A program made the position numbers and the translations under genes. A stretch of DNA of 26,975 bases from DATAEY01 sp038199035 (GTDB lineage Bacteria; Actinomycetota; Thermoleophilia; Solirubrobacterales; Solirubrobacteraceae). Each line of letters starts with the position of its first letter. Positions within the stretch are counted from its first letter, which is position 1. The notes below the pieces were generated by a model, which saw nothing but the letters and a program-made list of their open reading frames with translations, made no database searches and had not been told where the DNA came from. The stretch lies in the NCBI GenBank assembly GCA_038199035.1, contig JBBPZM010000033.1, positions 1-26,975 of the forward strand, read 5' to 3'. This document shows positions 14,621-21,351 of the stretch, one piece after another.

Positions 14621-15562
14621 GTGGCCCTCCCCCTCTCCCCCCCGGTCAAGCCCCAGCTCGCCCTCTCGCGGCGTGAGCTGCCCGACGCGGACGGCTGGGC
14701 CTTCGAGCCCAAGTACGACGGCTTTCGGGCCATCGCCTTCGTCGACGGCGACGAGGTGCACATCCAGTCGCGCGGCGGCAAGCCGCTGACCCGCTACTTC
14801 CCCGAGCTGGCCTTCCCGGCCGGGCGCTACGTGCTCGACGGCGAGATCGTCATCGCCGGGCGCTCCGGGGGCGAGGACTTCGACGCCCTCCAGCAGCGCA
14901 TCCATCCCGCCGTCTCGCGCATCGAGCGCCTGGCCCAGGAGACGCCGGCCCTGTTCGTGGCCTTCGACCTCCTGGCCCGCGACGACGAGGCCTGGCTGGG
15001 GCGCCCGTTCTCAGCGCGCCGCGAGCAGCTCGAGGCCATGGACCGCGGCTCGGTGGCGCTCTCGCCGACCACCGCCCGCCGCGCCGAGGCCGAGCCCTGG
15101 CTGCGCGAGGCCGAGGGCGTCATCGCCAAGGCGCTCGACGCGCCCTACCGCCCGGGCGAGCGCAAGGGGATGGTCAAGGTCAAGCGCCTACGCACGATCG
15201 ACTGCGTGGTGGTGGGCTGGCGGCCCGGCAAGGCGGAGGGCACGGTCGGATCGCTGATCCTCGGCCTCTACGAGGGCGACGAGCTGCGCGTCGTCGGGCA
15301 CACCTCAGGGCTCACCGCCGCCCGCAAGCGCGAGCTGGTGGAAGAGCTGCGCCCCTACGAGACCGGCGAGCGCGGCAGCGGCGACCCCAGCCGCTGGGCC
15401 TCGGACCGCGAGCTCGAGTGGATCGAGCTGCGCGCCGAGCTGGTCGTCGAGGTCTCGTTCGACCACACGTCGAGCGGGCGCATCCGCCACGGCTCCAAGC
15501 TCCTGCGCTGGCGCGACGACAAGCGCCCGCGCGAGTGCACGTTCGATCAGTTGGCCTCCTGA
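14621..15562 (+). CDS. ATP-dependent DNA ligase (LigC / LigD ligase-domain type)
   Basis: A 313-residue ligase that seals nicks using ATP. Motif I is EPKYDGFRA with the AMP-accepting Lys at about residue 31. Further nucleotidyltransferase motifs are LDGEIVIAG (III region), LFVAFDLLA, AEGVIAKALDAPYRPGERKGMVKVKR (IV-V) and a C-terminal OB domain (CVVVGWRPGKAEGTVGSLILGLY onward, LVVEVSFDHTSSGRIRHGSKLLRWRDDK). The size and lack of other domains match mycobacterial LigC, used in backup end joining and repair, and not the three-domain LigD. The polymerase partner is encoded convergently next door; no Ku gene lies in the window. The GTG start follows CATACT; a few nearby codons are also possible. 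Confidence 0.92.
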   Translation: MALPLSPPVKPQLALSRRELPDADGWAFEPKYDGFRAIAFVDGDEVHIQSRGGKPLTRYFPELAFPAGRYVLDGEIVIAGRSGGEDFDALQQRIHPAVSRIERLAQETPALFVAFDLLARDDEAWLGRPFSARREQLEAMDRGSVALSPTTARRAEAEPWLREAEGVIAKALDAPYRPGERKGMVKVKRLRTIDCVVVGWRPGKAEGTVGSLILGLYEGDELRVVGHTSGLTAARKRELVEELRPYETGERGSGDPSRWASDRELEWIELRAELVVEVSFDHTSSGRIRHGSKLLRWRDDKRPRECTFDQLAS

Positions 15563-15576
15563 GCGATTCGGCGCCG

Positions 15577-15628
15577 GGAGGGTGTGTCGACTTTCTGGGC
15601 CTCGGACCAGGTAGCTCGACACCCCTCC
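15577..15628. terminator. Bidirectional hairpin between convergent ligase and polymerase genes
   Basis: GGAGGGTGTGTCGA pairs with TCGACACCCCTCC with a single-base bulge. The loop contains an inner 4-bp stem (CTGG / CCAG). It fills most of the 83-bp gap between two converging stop codons, as expected for a shared terminator. No long T-run is seen on either strand. Confidence 0.55.
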
Positions 15629-15645
15629 GCACTAAATACGCCCGC

Positions 15646-16776
15646 TCAGCCGCCGAACTCCTCCGGGCGCCCCTGGCCCGTGCGCGGCGTGCGGCCCTGT
15701 CGGCGTTGGGGTGCGGGCTGGCGGCCTCCCCGGCCGGGGGGCTGCGGGTCGCCCACCCGCCCCGAGGGCGGCCGGTCGCGGTCGCGGCTGGGCTGCACCC
15801 GCTTGGGCTCGCCCCGCTGCTTGGCGAAGTGGGGCGGCCAGGGCGCGTCGCCCAGGCCCTCGGCCTCGTCGCGCGCGGCCAGCTCCAGCAGTCCCTCCAG
15901 CGAGCCCGGGTCGGCGTCGATGTCGGCGGCGGGGTCGCCGCGATCGCGCAGACGGTCGGGCACCGTGTCCAGGCGCAGCTCGGCGGCCTCGACGTCGGGC
16001 ACCTCCTCCCAGGCCAGCGGGCAGGAGACCCGGGCGTCGGGCGTGGGGCGGACCGAGTAGGCGGAGGCCACGGTGCGGTCGCGGGCGTTCTGGTTGTAGT
16101 CGACGAACACCCCGTGGCGCTCCTCCTTCCACCACTTGGAGGTGGCGAGCTGGGGGACGCGGCGCTCGACCTCGCGCGCCAGCGCCAGGGCCGCGCGGCG
16201 CACGCCGAGGAAGTCGTGCTCGGGAGCGACGCGCACGTTGACGTGGATGCCGCGCGAGCCCGATGTCTTGGGATAGCCGCGCAGCCCGTGGTCGGCCAGG
16301 ACGTCGCGCACGACCATGGCCACCCGGCGCACGTCGTCCCACGAGGCCTCGGGCGTGGGGTCGAGGTCGACCCGCAGCTCGTCGGGATGGTCGAGGTCGT
16401 GCCGGCGCGCGGGCCAGGGGTTGAAGTCGATCACCCCGAGGTTGACGGCCCAGGCCAGGTGGGCGGCGTCCTCGGCCACCAGCTCGGTCGCCGTGCGCCC
16501 CGAGGGGAAGGTGACAGTGGCGGTCTCCAGCCACTCGGGCGTCGTGCGCGGCACCCGCTTCTGCCAGATCGGCTCCTCCTCGATGCCGTCGACGAAGCGC
16601 TTCATCACCGTCGGGCGCTCGCGCAGGTGGACGAGCGCGGCGTCGGCCGCGGCCAGGTAGTAGGAGACGAGGTCGAGCTTCGTCCAGCCGGGCTTGGGGA
16701 AGTAGACCTTGCCCGGATTGGACAGCCGGACCTCGCGCCCCGCGATCTCGAGCATCGTGTGGTCGGCTCTGGCCAC
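15646..16776 (-). CDS. LigD-type DNA repair polymerase/primase (PolDom)
   Basis: A 376-residue stand-alone polymerase domain of the archaeo-eukaryotic primase family, which fills gaps and adds nucleotides during end joining. It opens MLEIAGREVRLSNPGKVYFP, followed by LVSYYLAAADAAL and RPTVMKRFVDGI. The metal-binding pair is VDLDPTP (Asp about 137 and 139), then YPKTSGSRGIHVNVRV (catalytic His) and FVDYNQNARDRTVASAYSVRP. Beyond about residue 310 the protein becomes a basic, Arg/Pro/Gly/Gln-rich tail of about 65 residues, probably disordered and perhaps DNA-binding. The GTG at 16776 is the start that keeps the family N-terminus; the later ATG (LE) would also be close. It diverges from glycerate kinase with 17 nt between starts. 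Confidence 0.92.
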   Translation of the reverse strand: MARADHTMLEIAGREVRLSNPGKVYFPKPGWTKLDLVSYYLAAADAALVHLRERPTVMKRFVDGIEEEPIWQKRVPRTTPEWLETATVTFPSGRTATELVAEDAAHLAWAVNLGVIDFNPWPARRHDLDHPDELRVDLDPTPEASWDDVRRVAMVVRDVLADHGLRGYPKTSGSRGIHVNVRVAPEHDFLGVRRAALALAREVERRVPQLATSKWWKEERHGVFVDYNQNARDRTVASAYSVRPTPDARVSCPLAWEEVPDVEAAELRLDTVPDRLRDRGDPAADIDADPGSLEGLLELAARDEAEGLGDAPWPPHFAKQRGEPKRVQPSRDRDRPPSGRVGDPQPPGRGGRQPAPQRRQGRTPRTGQGRPEEFGG

Positions 16777-16781
16777 CGACG

Positions 16782-16788
16782 CAGGGTG
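16782..16788. promoter_or_regulatory. Overlapping weak -10-like hexamers in a 17-bp divergent gap
   Basis: On the plus strand CAGGGT ends 6 nt before the glycerate kinase ATG (16794). On the minus strand CACCCT ends 6 nt before the polymerase GTG (16776). Both lack the first T of TANNNT, so each is weak alone, but the symmetry and the 6-nt spacing match the DtxR/Rrf2 divergent pair. Confidence 0.3.
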
Positions 16789-16793
16789 ACAGG

Positions 16794-17828
16794 ATGCGCC
16801 TCGTGCCCGCCCGCCCGCCGGTGGTCGTCGCGCCCGATTCGTTCAAGGGCACGCTGAGCGCGCCGCTAGTCGCCGACGCGCTGGCCGCCGGCCTGCGGCG
16901 CGCCGGGTGGGCATGCGACCTCTGCCCGGTGGCCGACGGGGGCGAGGGCACGCTCGAGGCGCTCCTGGCCGCGCGTGGCGGCGAGGTGGTCGAGGTCGAC
17001 GTCCACGACCCGCTCGGCCGCCCGCTGGTGGCGCGGTACGGCCTGACCGACGGCGGCCGCACGGCGATCGTGGAGACGGCCGCGGCCAGCGGCCTCTCGC
17101 TCCTGGCCGCGCAGGAGCGAGATCCCTGGGCGGCCTCGACCGGCGGGACCGGAGAGCTGATCGCCGCCGCGGCGGCCAGCGGGGCGGAAGAGGTCGTGGT
17201 CGGGGTCGGAGGCAGCGCCACGACCGACGGGGGAGCCGGCGCGATCGCCGCCATCTCGGCCGCCGGTGGGCTGGGTCGCGCTCGCCTCACCGTCCTGTGC
17301 GACGTGCGCACGCCGTTCGAGCGCGCGGCCGAGGTCTTTGCCCCCCAGAAGGGGGCGGACCCCGAGATGGTGCGCCGGCTCACGCGGCGCCTGGCCCGGG
17401 TTGCGGGGCGCCTGCCCCGTGACCCGCGCGGCCTGGCCATGACCGGCTGCGCCGGGGGTCTGTCCGGCGGGCTGTGGGCGGCCTTCGACGCCCGCCTGGT
17501 GCCCGGCGCGGCCTTCGTGCTCGATGCGGCCGGATTCGACACGCGGGCGCGCGCCTCGCGCGCGGTGGTCACCGGCGAGGGCCGGCTCGACTCCCAGTCG
17601 CTCCAGGGCAAGGCCGTGGGCGAGGTGGCCGTACGCTGTCGACAGGCCGGAGTGCCCTGCCACGCCGTCGTGGGCGCCAACCGCCTGGACCGCTTCGAGC
17701 AGCGCATCCTCGACCTCCAGACGGTGCAGGAGGCGGGCACCCCGGCGGCGCTGGAGGCGGCCGGGGTCCAGCTGGGCGAGCGCCTGCGGCCAGGGGACGC
17801 AGGCGGTGGCAAACGACACGCCCGCTGA
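16794..17828 (+). CDS. glxK: Glycerate kinase (GarK/GlxK family)
   Basis: Phosphorylates D-glycerate to 2- or 3-phosphoglycerate using ATP. The protein has 344 residues. The family signature VAPDSFKGTLSAPLVADALAAG is at the N-terminus (about residues 11-32), followed by CPVADGGEGTLEALLAA, ETAAASGLSLL, STGGTGELI, VGVGGSATTDGGAGA, LCDVRTPFERAAEVFAPQKGA, GCAGGLSGGLWAAF and VTGEGRLDSQSLQGKAVGEVA, all family blocks in order. It is somewhat shorter than typical (about 370-380). The ATG at 16794 leads directly into the first strand. The window also encodes a glucosyl-3-phosphoglycerate pathway, which uses 3-phosphoglycerate, but a functional link is only a suggestion. Confidence 0.93.
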   Translation: MRLVPARPPVVVAPDSFKGTLSAPLVADALAAGLRRAGWACDLCPVADGGEGTLEALLAARGGEVVEVDVHDPLGRPLVARYGLTDGGRTAIVETAAASGLSLLAAQERDPWAASTGGTGELIAAAAASGAEEVVVGVGGSATTDGGAGAIAAISAAGGLGRARLTVLCDVRTPFERAAEVFAPQKGADPEMVRRLTRRLARVAGRLPRDPRGLAMTGCAGGLSGGLWAAFDARLVPGAAFVLDAAGFDTRARASRAVVTGEGRLDSQSLQGKAVGEVAVRCRQAGVPCHAVVGANRLDRFEQRILDLQTVQEAGTPAALEAAGVQLGERLRPGDAGGGKRHAR

Positions 17829-17851
17829 GTCGCCCGGAGCCGGCGGACAGA

Positions 17852-17857
17852 TAGCCT
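17852..17857 (+). promoter_or_regulatory. Putative -10 element (TAGCCT) of gpsA
   Basis: TAGCCT ends 8 nt before the GTG at 17866 with no SD between. It supports this GTG over the in-frame GTG at 17806. Confidence 0.55.
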
Positions 17858-17865
17858 CGCTCGCC

Positions 17866-19008
17866 GTGGCCAGCCCCCGAGCCCCGCTGCGCGTCCCCCA
17901 CCCCGGCCAGCGACGGGCGGTGGTGATCGGCGCGGGCTCGTTCGGCACCGCGGTCGCCGTCCTCCTGGCCCGCGGCGGCCTTCGCACCACGCTCCAGGCG
18001 CGGACCCCCGAGCAGGCCGAGGTGCTCGCGCGGGAGCGCGTCAACGAGCGCTACCTGCCCGGCGTCGAGCTGCCGCGGGACCTGCGCGTCGAGGACGCCT
18101 CGGCCGACCTCGCCCGCGCCGACTACGTCTTCCTCGGCGTGCCCTCGCGGGGGCTCGACGAGGTCATCGCGGGCCTGGACGGCGCCCGGCTGGCGCCGCG
18201 CGCCGCGGTCGTCTCGCTGGCCAAGGGCCTGGTCCCGCCCGACGGCATCGCACCCACCGAGCTCCTGCGCCAGCGCCTGGGGCCCGCGCGCGTTGCCTGC
18301 GTGGGCGGGCCGGCGCACGCCCGGGAGATGGTGCACGACGGCGCGGCGCTCGTTGCCGCCTCGAGCGACGAGCAGCTGGCCGGCGCCCTGGCCCAGGTCT
18401 TCACGCGGGCGGGGGTCGTGTGCGAGGTCTCCGACGACCCGGTGGGAGTCGAGCTCGCGGGCGCCGCCAAGAACGCGGCCGCCCTGGCCGCCGGCGCCAC
18501 CGAGTCGCAGGGGCTAAACGCCGCCGGCGCCGCCGCCGGTCACATCTTCGCCGAGGTCTGGCGCTTCGCCGCCCTGCGAGGTGGGCGCGCGGAGTCGCTG
18601 ATCGGCCTGGCCGGCACCGGTGACCTGGTGGCCACCGCGCTGGCGCCCCAGAGCCGCAACCGCCGGGCCGGCGAGCTGCTGGCCGCCGGCGTGCCCAGCG
18701 CCGAGATCCCGGCGCGGGTGGGCCAGGCGGTCGAGGCGCTCGAGTCCGTGCCGCTGCTGGCGCGCGCGCTGGTGGCCGCCGGCGTCAACGCCCCCGTCAC
18801 CGCCGCGCTGGGACGGCTGATCTCCGGCGAGCTGCCGCTCGACGACTGGGTCGCCCTCGTGCGCACGACCGTTCCTCCTCCGGCGCGCTTCGGTCGCGAG
18901 GGCTTCTGGCGGCGGGTCTGGAGACGCCTGCGCGGCGTGCTGCCCGCCGGCCGCCGGCGGCGAGCGCAGATCGCTCACGTCTCGGGCGGGCGCTCGCCGT
19001 CGATGTAG
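17866..19008 (+). CDS. gpsA: NAD(P)-dependent glycerol-3-phosphate dehydrogenase
   Basis: Reduces dihydroxyacetone phosphate to sn-glycerol 3-phosphate, the backbone precursor of membrane phospholipids. The protein has 380 residues. The Rossmann loop is VVIGAGSFGTAVAVLLA (about residues 19-35). Family marks follow: VNERYLPGVELP, DYVFLGVPSRGLDEVI, VSLAKGL, CVGGPAHAREMV (families usually have GPSFA, so this loop is unusual), VGVELAGAAKNAAALAAG with the catalytic Lys, and GLAGTGDLVATALAPQSRNRRAG. The C-terminus has about 45 extra residues rich in Arg and Gly after VALVRTT. A longer frame from 17524 only overlaps glycerate kinase. Its last 34 nt overlap the 3' end of the opposing cupin gene. Confidence 0.93.
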   Translation: MASPRAPLRVPHPGQRRAVVIGAGSFGTAVAVLLARGGLRTTLQARTPEQAEVLARERVNERYLPGVELPRDLRVEDASADLARADYVFLGVPSRGLDEVIAGLDGARLAPRAAVVSLAKGLVPPDGIAPTELLRQRLGPARVACVGGPAHAREMVHDGAALVAASSDEQLAGALAQVFTRAGVVCEVSDDPVGVELAGAAKNAAALAAGATESQGLNAAGAAAGHIFAEVWRFAALRGGRAESLIGLAGTGDLVATALAPQSRNRRAGELLAAGVPSAEIPARVGQAVEALESVPLLARALVAAGVNAPVTAALGRLISGELPLDDWVALVRTTVPPPARFGREGFWRRVWRRLRGVLPAGRRRRAQIAHVSGGRSPSM

Positions 19009-19457
19009 CCGACGGCGTCGGCGTCGCGAAACCACAGCCGCATCCCACCCCCGTCCGGCCGGCGCTCGAAGGCGCCGACCTTGCCGGAGTCCGGCTGGAC
19101 CACCACGTCGGGCTGCCCGGCCGTGCTGATGGCCAGCAGGCGCACCCGCTCGTCGCTGCGGTTGACGACCTGGTGCGCCCCCTCCTCGCCCTCGGAGAAG
19201 GACAGCACCTCGCCCTCCTCCAGCTCCCGCCACCCCGACGGCGTGCGCAGGCTCGGACGGCCGGCCAGGACAACCACCAACTCCTCCTCGGCCAGGTGGT
19301 AGTGGAAGGGGTATGCCGCCTCGCCCGGCGGCACCTCGAACAGGCTCGCGCCGAGGCGCACCGCGCCGGCCTGCCGCCCGATCCGGGCACGCTGGCAGGT
19401 GAAGCCGGGCCACTCGCGCGGCTCGTCGAACTCCGGCTGGTTGATGTTCACCCCCAC
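18975..19457 (-). CDS. Cupin-domain protein
   Basis: A 160-residue single-domain cupin. The conserved motif 1 is visible as PFHYHLAEEELVVVLAGRPSLRTPSG (about residues 50-75; His, His and Glu are candidate metal ligands), and motif 2 as EEGAHQVVNRSDERVRLLAIST (about residues 91-112, His ligand). The C-terminal segment WFRDADAVGYIDGE is typical of cupins near sugar-metabolism genes. Neither reaction nor substrate can be assigned. The GTG at 19457 lies 14 nt after the stop of the HAD-IIB phosphatase gene, so the two probably share a transcript; the GTG at 19451 is an alternative start. The stop lies inside the 3' end of gpsA on the opposite strand. Confidence 0.82.
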   Translation of the reverse strand: MGVNINQPEFDEPREWPGFTCQRARIGRQAGAVRLGASLFEVPPGEAAYPFHYHLAEEELVVVLAGRPSLRTPSGWRELEEGEVLSFSEGEEGAHQVVNRSDERVRLLAISTAGQPDVVVQPDSGKVGAFERRPDGGGMRLWFRDADAVGYIDGERPPET

Positions 19458-19471
19458 GGCCGCCCCCGACC

Positions 19472-20290
19472 CTATGCCCTCGCTCGCCGCTCGGCCAGCG
19501 TCGTCACCACCGCCTCGTAGACGCCGGCGCCATGGCCCGCCTCGGCCACGCGCACGTTCTCGCGTCCGGCGATCTGCTCGGCCAGCGACGGGTCGCGCTC
19601 GAGCGCGTTGGCGACCAGCCAGAAGGCGCCGACCACGCCAGCCGCCTCCATGTCCTCGCGCGAGTCGCCCACCGCGATGCAGTCCTGGGGGTCGTAGCCG
19701 CGCGCCTGCATGTGGCGGGCGACGGCCCGCGACTTCGACGCGCCCGCCGGCATCAGGTGGTAGGCGTGCAGCCCGTCGACCTCGAGGGTCGGCGAGCGCC
19801 GGCGGATGGCGCCGTTGTCGACGAGACGCAGGTGGTCGAGCCCCTGCTCGGTCAGCACGGCCGCAACCTCCTCGGGCGCGACCGCGCCGCGGAATAGGTG
19901 AGACACCTCACGGTCCAGGTGCCAGGGCGAGTGGTACTCGAGGCGCCCGGCGAAGCGCTCTAGCAGCAGGTCGGGCGCGCCCGAGGCGGTGATCTGGTCG
20001 TGGATCGTCTTCTCGCCGGGAACCAGCTCGTCGGTCAGGAACTCCTCCTCGCCGTCGATCACCAGCCCGCAGCCGACCTCGTAGATGTAGGCCGAGGACC
20101 CGATCAGGCGCGCGTCCTCGAAGACCTGGGCCTTGCGGCGGCCCGAGTAGATGACGACCTCGGCGCCGGCCCGGTGGCACGCCTCCAGCGCCCGGACCCC
20201 CAGCAGGGAGAACGCGCCCTCGCCGTCGCGCAGGAGCGAAGCGCCCAGGCCCAGCAGCGTGCCGTCGAGGTCGCAGTAGAGGCAGCGCAC
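19472..20290 (-). CDS. HAD-IIB phosphatase, possibly glucosyl-/mannosyl-3-phosphoglycerate phosphatase
   Basis: A 272-residue HAD phosphatase from the GTG at 20290. Motif I is YCDLDGTLLG (Asp 7 and 9), motif II IYSGRRKAQVF, motif III Lys in PAGASKSRAVARHM and motif IV IAVGDSREDMEAAGVVG. The long cap between motifs II and III (GCGLVIDGEEEFLTDELVPG, EYHSPWHLDREVSHLFRG) is of the C2B type found in sucrose-phosphate, trehalose-phosphate and mannosyl-3-phosphoglycerate phosphatases. Because gpgS lies just upstream on the same strand, glucosyl-3-phosphoglycerate is the most likely substrate; this is inferred from context. The upstream frame (to 20401) has no family similarity, and TAGACT lies 8 nt before the chosen GTG. 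A cupin gene follows. Confidence 0.85.
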   Translation of the reverse strand: MRCLYCDLDGTLLGLGASLLRDGEGAFSLLGVRALEACHRAGAEVVIYSGRRKAQVFEDARLIGSSAYIYEVGCGLVIDGEEEFLTDELVPGEKTIHDQITASGAPDLLLERFAGRLEYHSPWHLDREVSHLFRGAVAPEEVAAVLTEQGLDHLRLVDNGAIRRRSPTLEVDGLHAYHLMPAGASKSRAVARHMQARGYDPQDCIAVGDSREDMEAAGVVGAFWLVANALERDPSLAEQIAGRENVRVAEAGHGAGVYEAVVTTLAERRARA

Positions 20291-20298
20291 GGCTGGCG

Positions 20299-20304
20299 AG
20301 TCTA
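20299..20304 (-). promoter_or_regulatory. Putative -10 element (TAGACT) of the HAD-IIB gene
   Basis: TAGACT on the minus strand ends 8 nt before the GTG at 20290. A long palindrome sits immediately upstream. Confidence 0.5.
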
Positions 20305-20307
20305 GGC

Positions 20308-20328
20308 GCGTGCCGAGACTCGGCACGC
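20308..20328. promoter_or_regulatory. 21-bp palindrome upstream of the HAD-IIB -10 element
   Basis: Perfect 10-bp arms GCGTGCCGAG and CTCGGCACGC flank a single A. It starts 4 bp upstream of the putative -10, within the -10/-35 interval, which is where a repressor dimer would bind. It could instead fold as an 8-bp stem with a 5-nt loop and terminate gpgS transcription, but no T-run follows. Confidence 0.45.
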
Positions 20329-20381
20329 CGCCGCCCGGAGCGCGCACTGAGCCCCGGCACCCCGCCGCTCGGGCGAGACCC

Positions 20382-20419
20382 GATGCGCATCTTCCCGACA
20401 TAGATGAAGGATGTGCATC
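20382..20419. repeat. Pair of GATGYGCATC palindromes
   Basis: GATGCGCATC at 20382-20391 and GATGTGCATC at 20410-20419 are near-identical, palindrome-like decamers 28 bp apart, in the gap between gpgS and the HAD-IIB gene. The spacing is close to 2.7 helix turns. They may be binding sites for a regulator; nothing else in the sequence shows it. Confidence 0.3.
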
Positions 20420-20452
20420 ACCTCCCGGGGACGACGCGGCGAGAGCGAAGGC

Positions 20453-21316
20453 TCAGCGGTGCTGGAGCGCCGAGCGCAGCGGTGGGCGCTGCACCGGCGA
20501 CGAGCGGCCCGGCTCGGCTTGGAGGCGGCCCTCCGCCTCCAAGCGCTCGGTCACCGCCCCCAGCACAGCGCCGGCCATCGGGGCCAGGGCGCTGAGCGGC
20601 TGGTGGCGGTTGCGGCGCTCGTCGAGGTCGACCTGGGCGAGGCCGCCGGTGCCGACCTCGCGGTAGGCGTCGATGAGCATGGCGATCTCCACGGCATAGC
20701 CGGTGGCGATGGGCAGGGCCTCCAGCAGATCACGTCGCGCGGCGACCTCCCCGGCCAGCGGCTGACGAATCGAGGCGAGCTCGGGCTAGAAGCGGTGGAG
20801 CAGCGGCCGGGCGGTGAGCTCGTTGACCCGGCCGCCACCATCGGGCAGCTCGATGTCGCCAACCCGGAAGGGGCGCCGGAACGAGGCCTTGACGAAGCGG
20901 ACCCGCGGCTCGCACAGGAGCGGCCCCAGCACCCCGCAGGCGAAGCGCTCGTCGAAGCCGTCGGTGTCCCCGTCGAGGTAGCAGACCACGTCGCCGGTGA
21001 GGACCGAGAGGGCGCGCCACATGGCGTCTCCCTTGCCCAGCACCGGCCCCGCCCAGGCCAGCAGGTCGGCCTCCTGGTGGACCTCGGCGCCATGGCGCGC
21101 GGCCACGTCGGCCGTCCCGTCGGCCGACCCCGCATCGACCACCACGACCTGGTCGATCGCACCCCGGTCGCGCAGCCCGACCAGCGTGTCGACGATCGCG
21201 CCGATGGCCTGTGCGGTCTCGCGGGCGGGGACGCAGACCGAGGCGGTCGCTTCCCGCTCGACCGCCAGCCGCCCGGCCGGGAACTCGGAGTGGTGGAAGG
21301 AGCGGATCACCCGCAT
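20453..21316 (-). pseudogene. gpgS: Glucosyl-3-phosphoglycerate synthase interrupted by an in-frame TAG
   Basis: The family GT81 enzyme joins glucose from an NDP-glucose to 3-phosphoglycerate, the first step to glucosylglycerate and, in some actinobacteria, methylglucose polysaccharides. Codons 1-176 show VCVPARETAQAIGAIVDTL, VVVDAGSADGTADVA, GKGDAMWRAL, the metal/nucleotide motif CYLDGDTDGF, FVKASFRRPF and GGGRVNELTARPLL. Codon 177 (20786-20788) is TAG, in LLHRF-stop-PELASIRQPLAGE. The same frame then continues with family sequence to 20453: RRDLLEALPIATGYAVEIAMLIDA and QVDLDERRNRHQPLSAL, including the His that binds metal in homologues. One base change from TAC, TGG, CAG, GAG, TCG, TTG or AAG would create it. 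The short product would lack the conserved C-terminal third and is probably inactive, unless the stop is read through or is a sequence error. Confidence 0.85.
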
Positions 21317-21337
21317 GTGGCGCGCCAGGACGGCGCC

Positions 21338-21343
21338 TACTAT
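21338..21343 (+). promoter_or_regulatory. Putative -10 element (TACTAT) of the helicase gene
   Basis: TACTAT ends 8 nt before the GTG at 21352, in the 35-bp divergent gap to gpgS. Its reverse strand reads ATAGTA, and CATAGT on the minus strand could serve gpgS. Confidence 0.5.
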
Positions 21344-21351
21344 GGCAACCG

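Noticed and set aside
14537..14905. N-terminal extension of the sulfate-binding protein frame
   Set aside because: It would place the lipoprotein signal in mid-protein and runs antisense to the DNA ligase gene.
15632..17812. A 726-codon minus-strand open frame
   Set aside because: It overlaps the polymerase and glycerate kinase genes in other frames and its translation is low-complexity Arg/Pro/Ala sequence.
20291..20401. Extending the HAD-IIB phosphatase to the in-frame start at 20401
   Set aside because: The added residues have no family similarity and cover the palindrome and -10 hexamer; the GTG at 20290 begins right at motif I.
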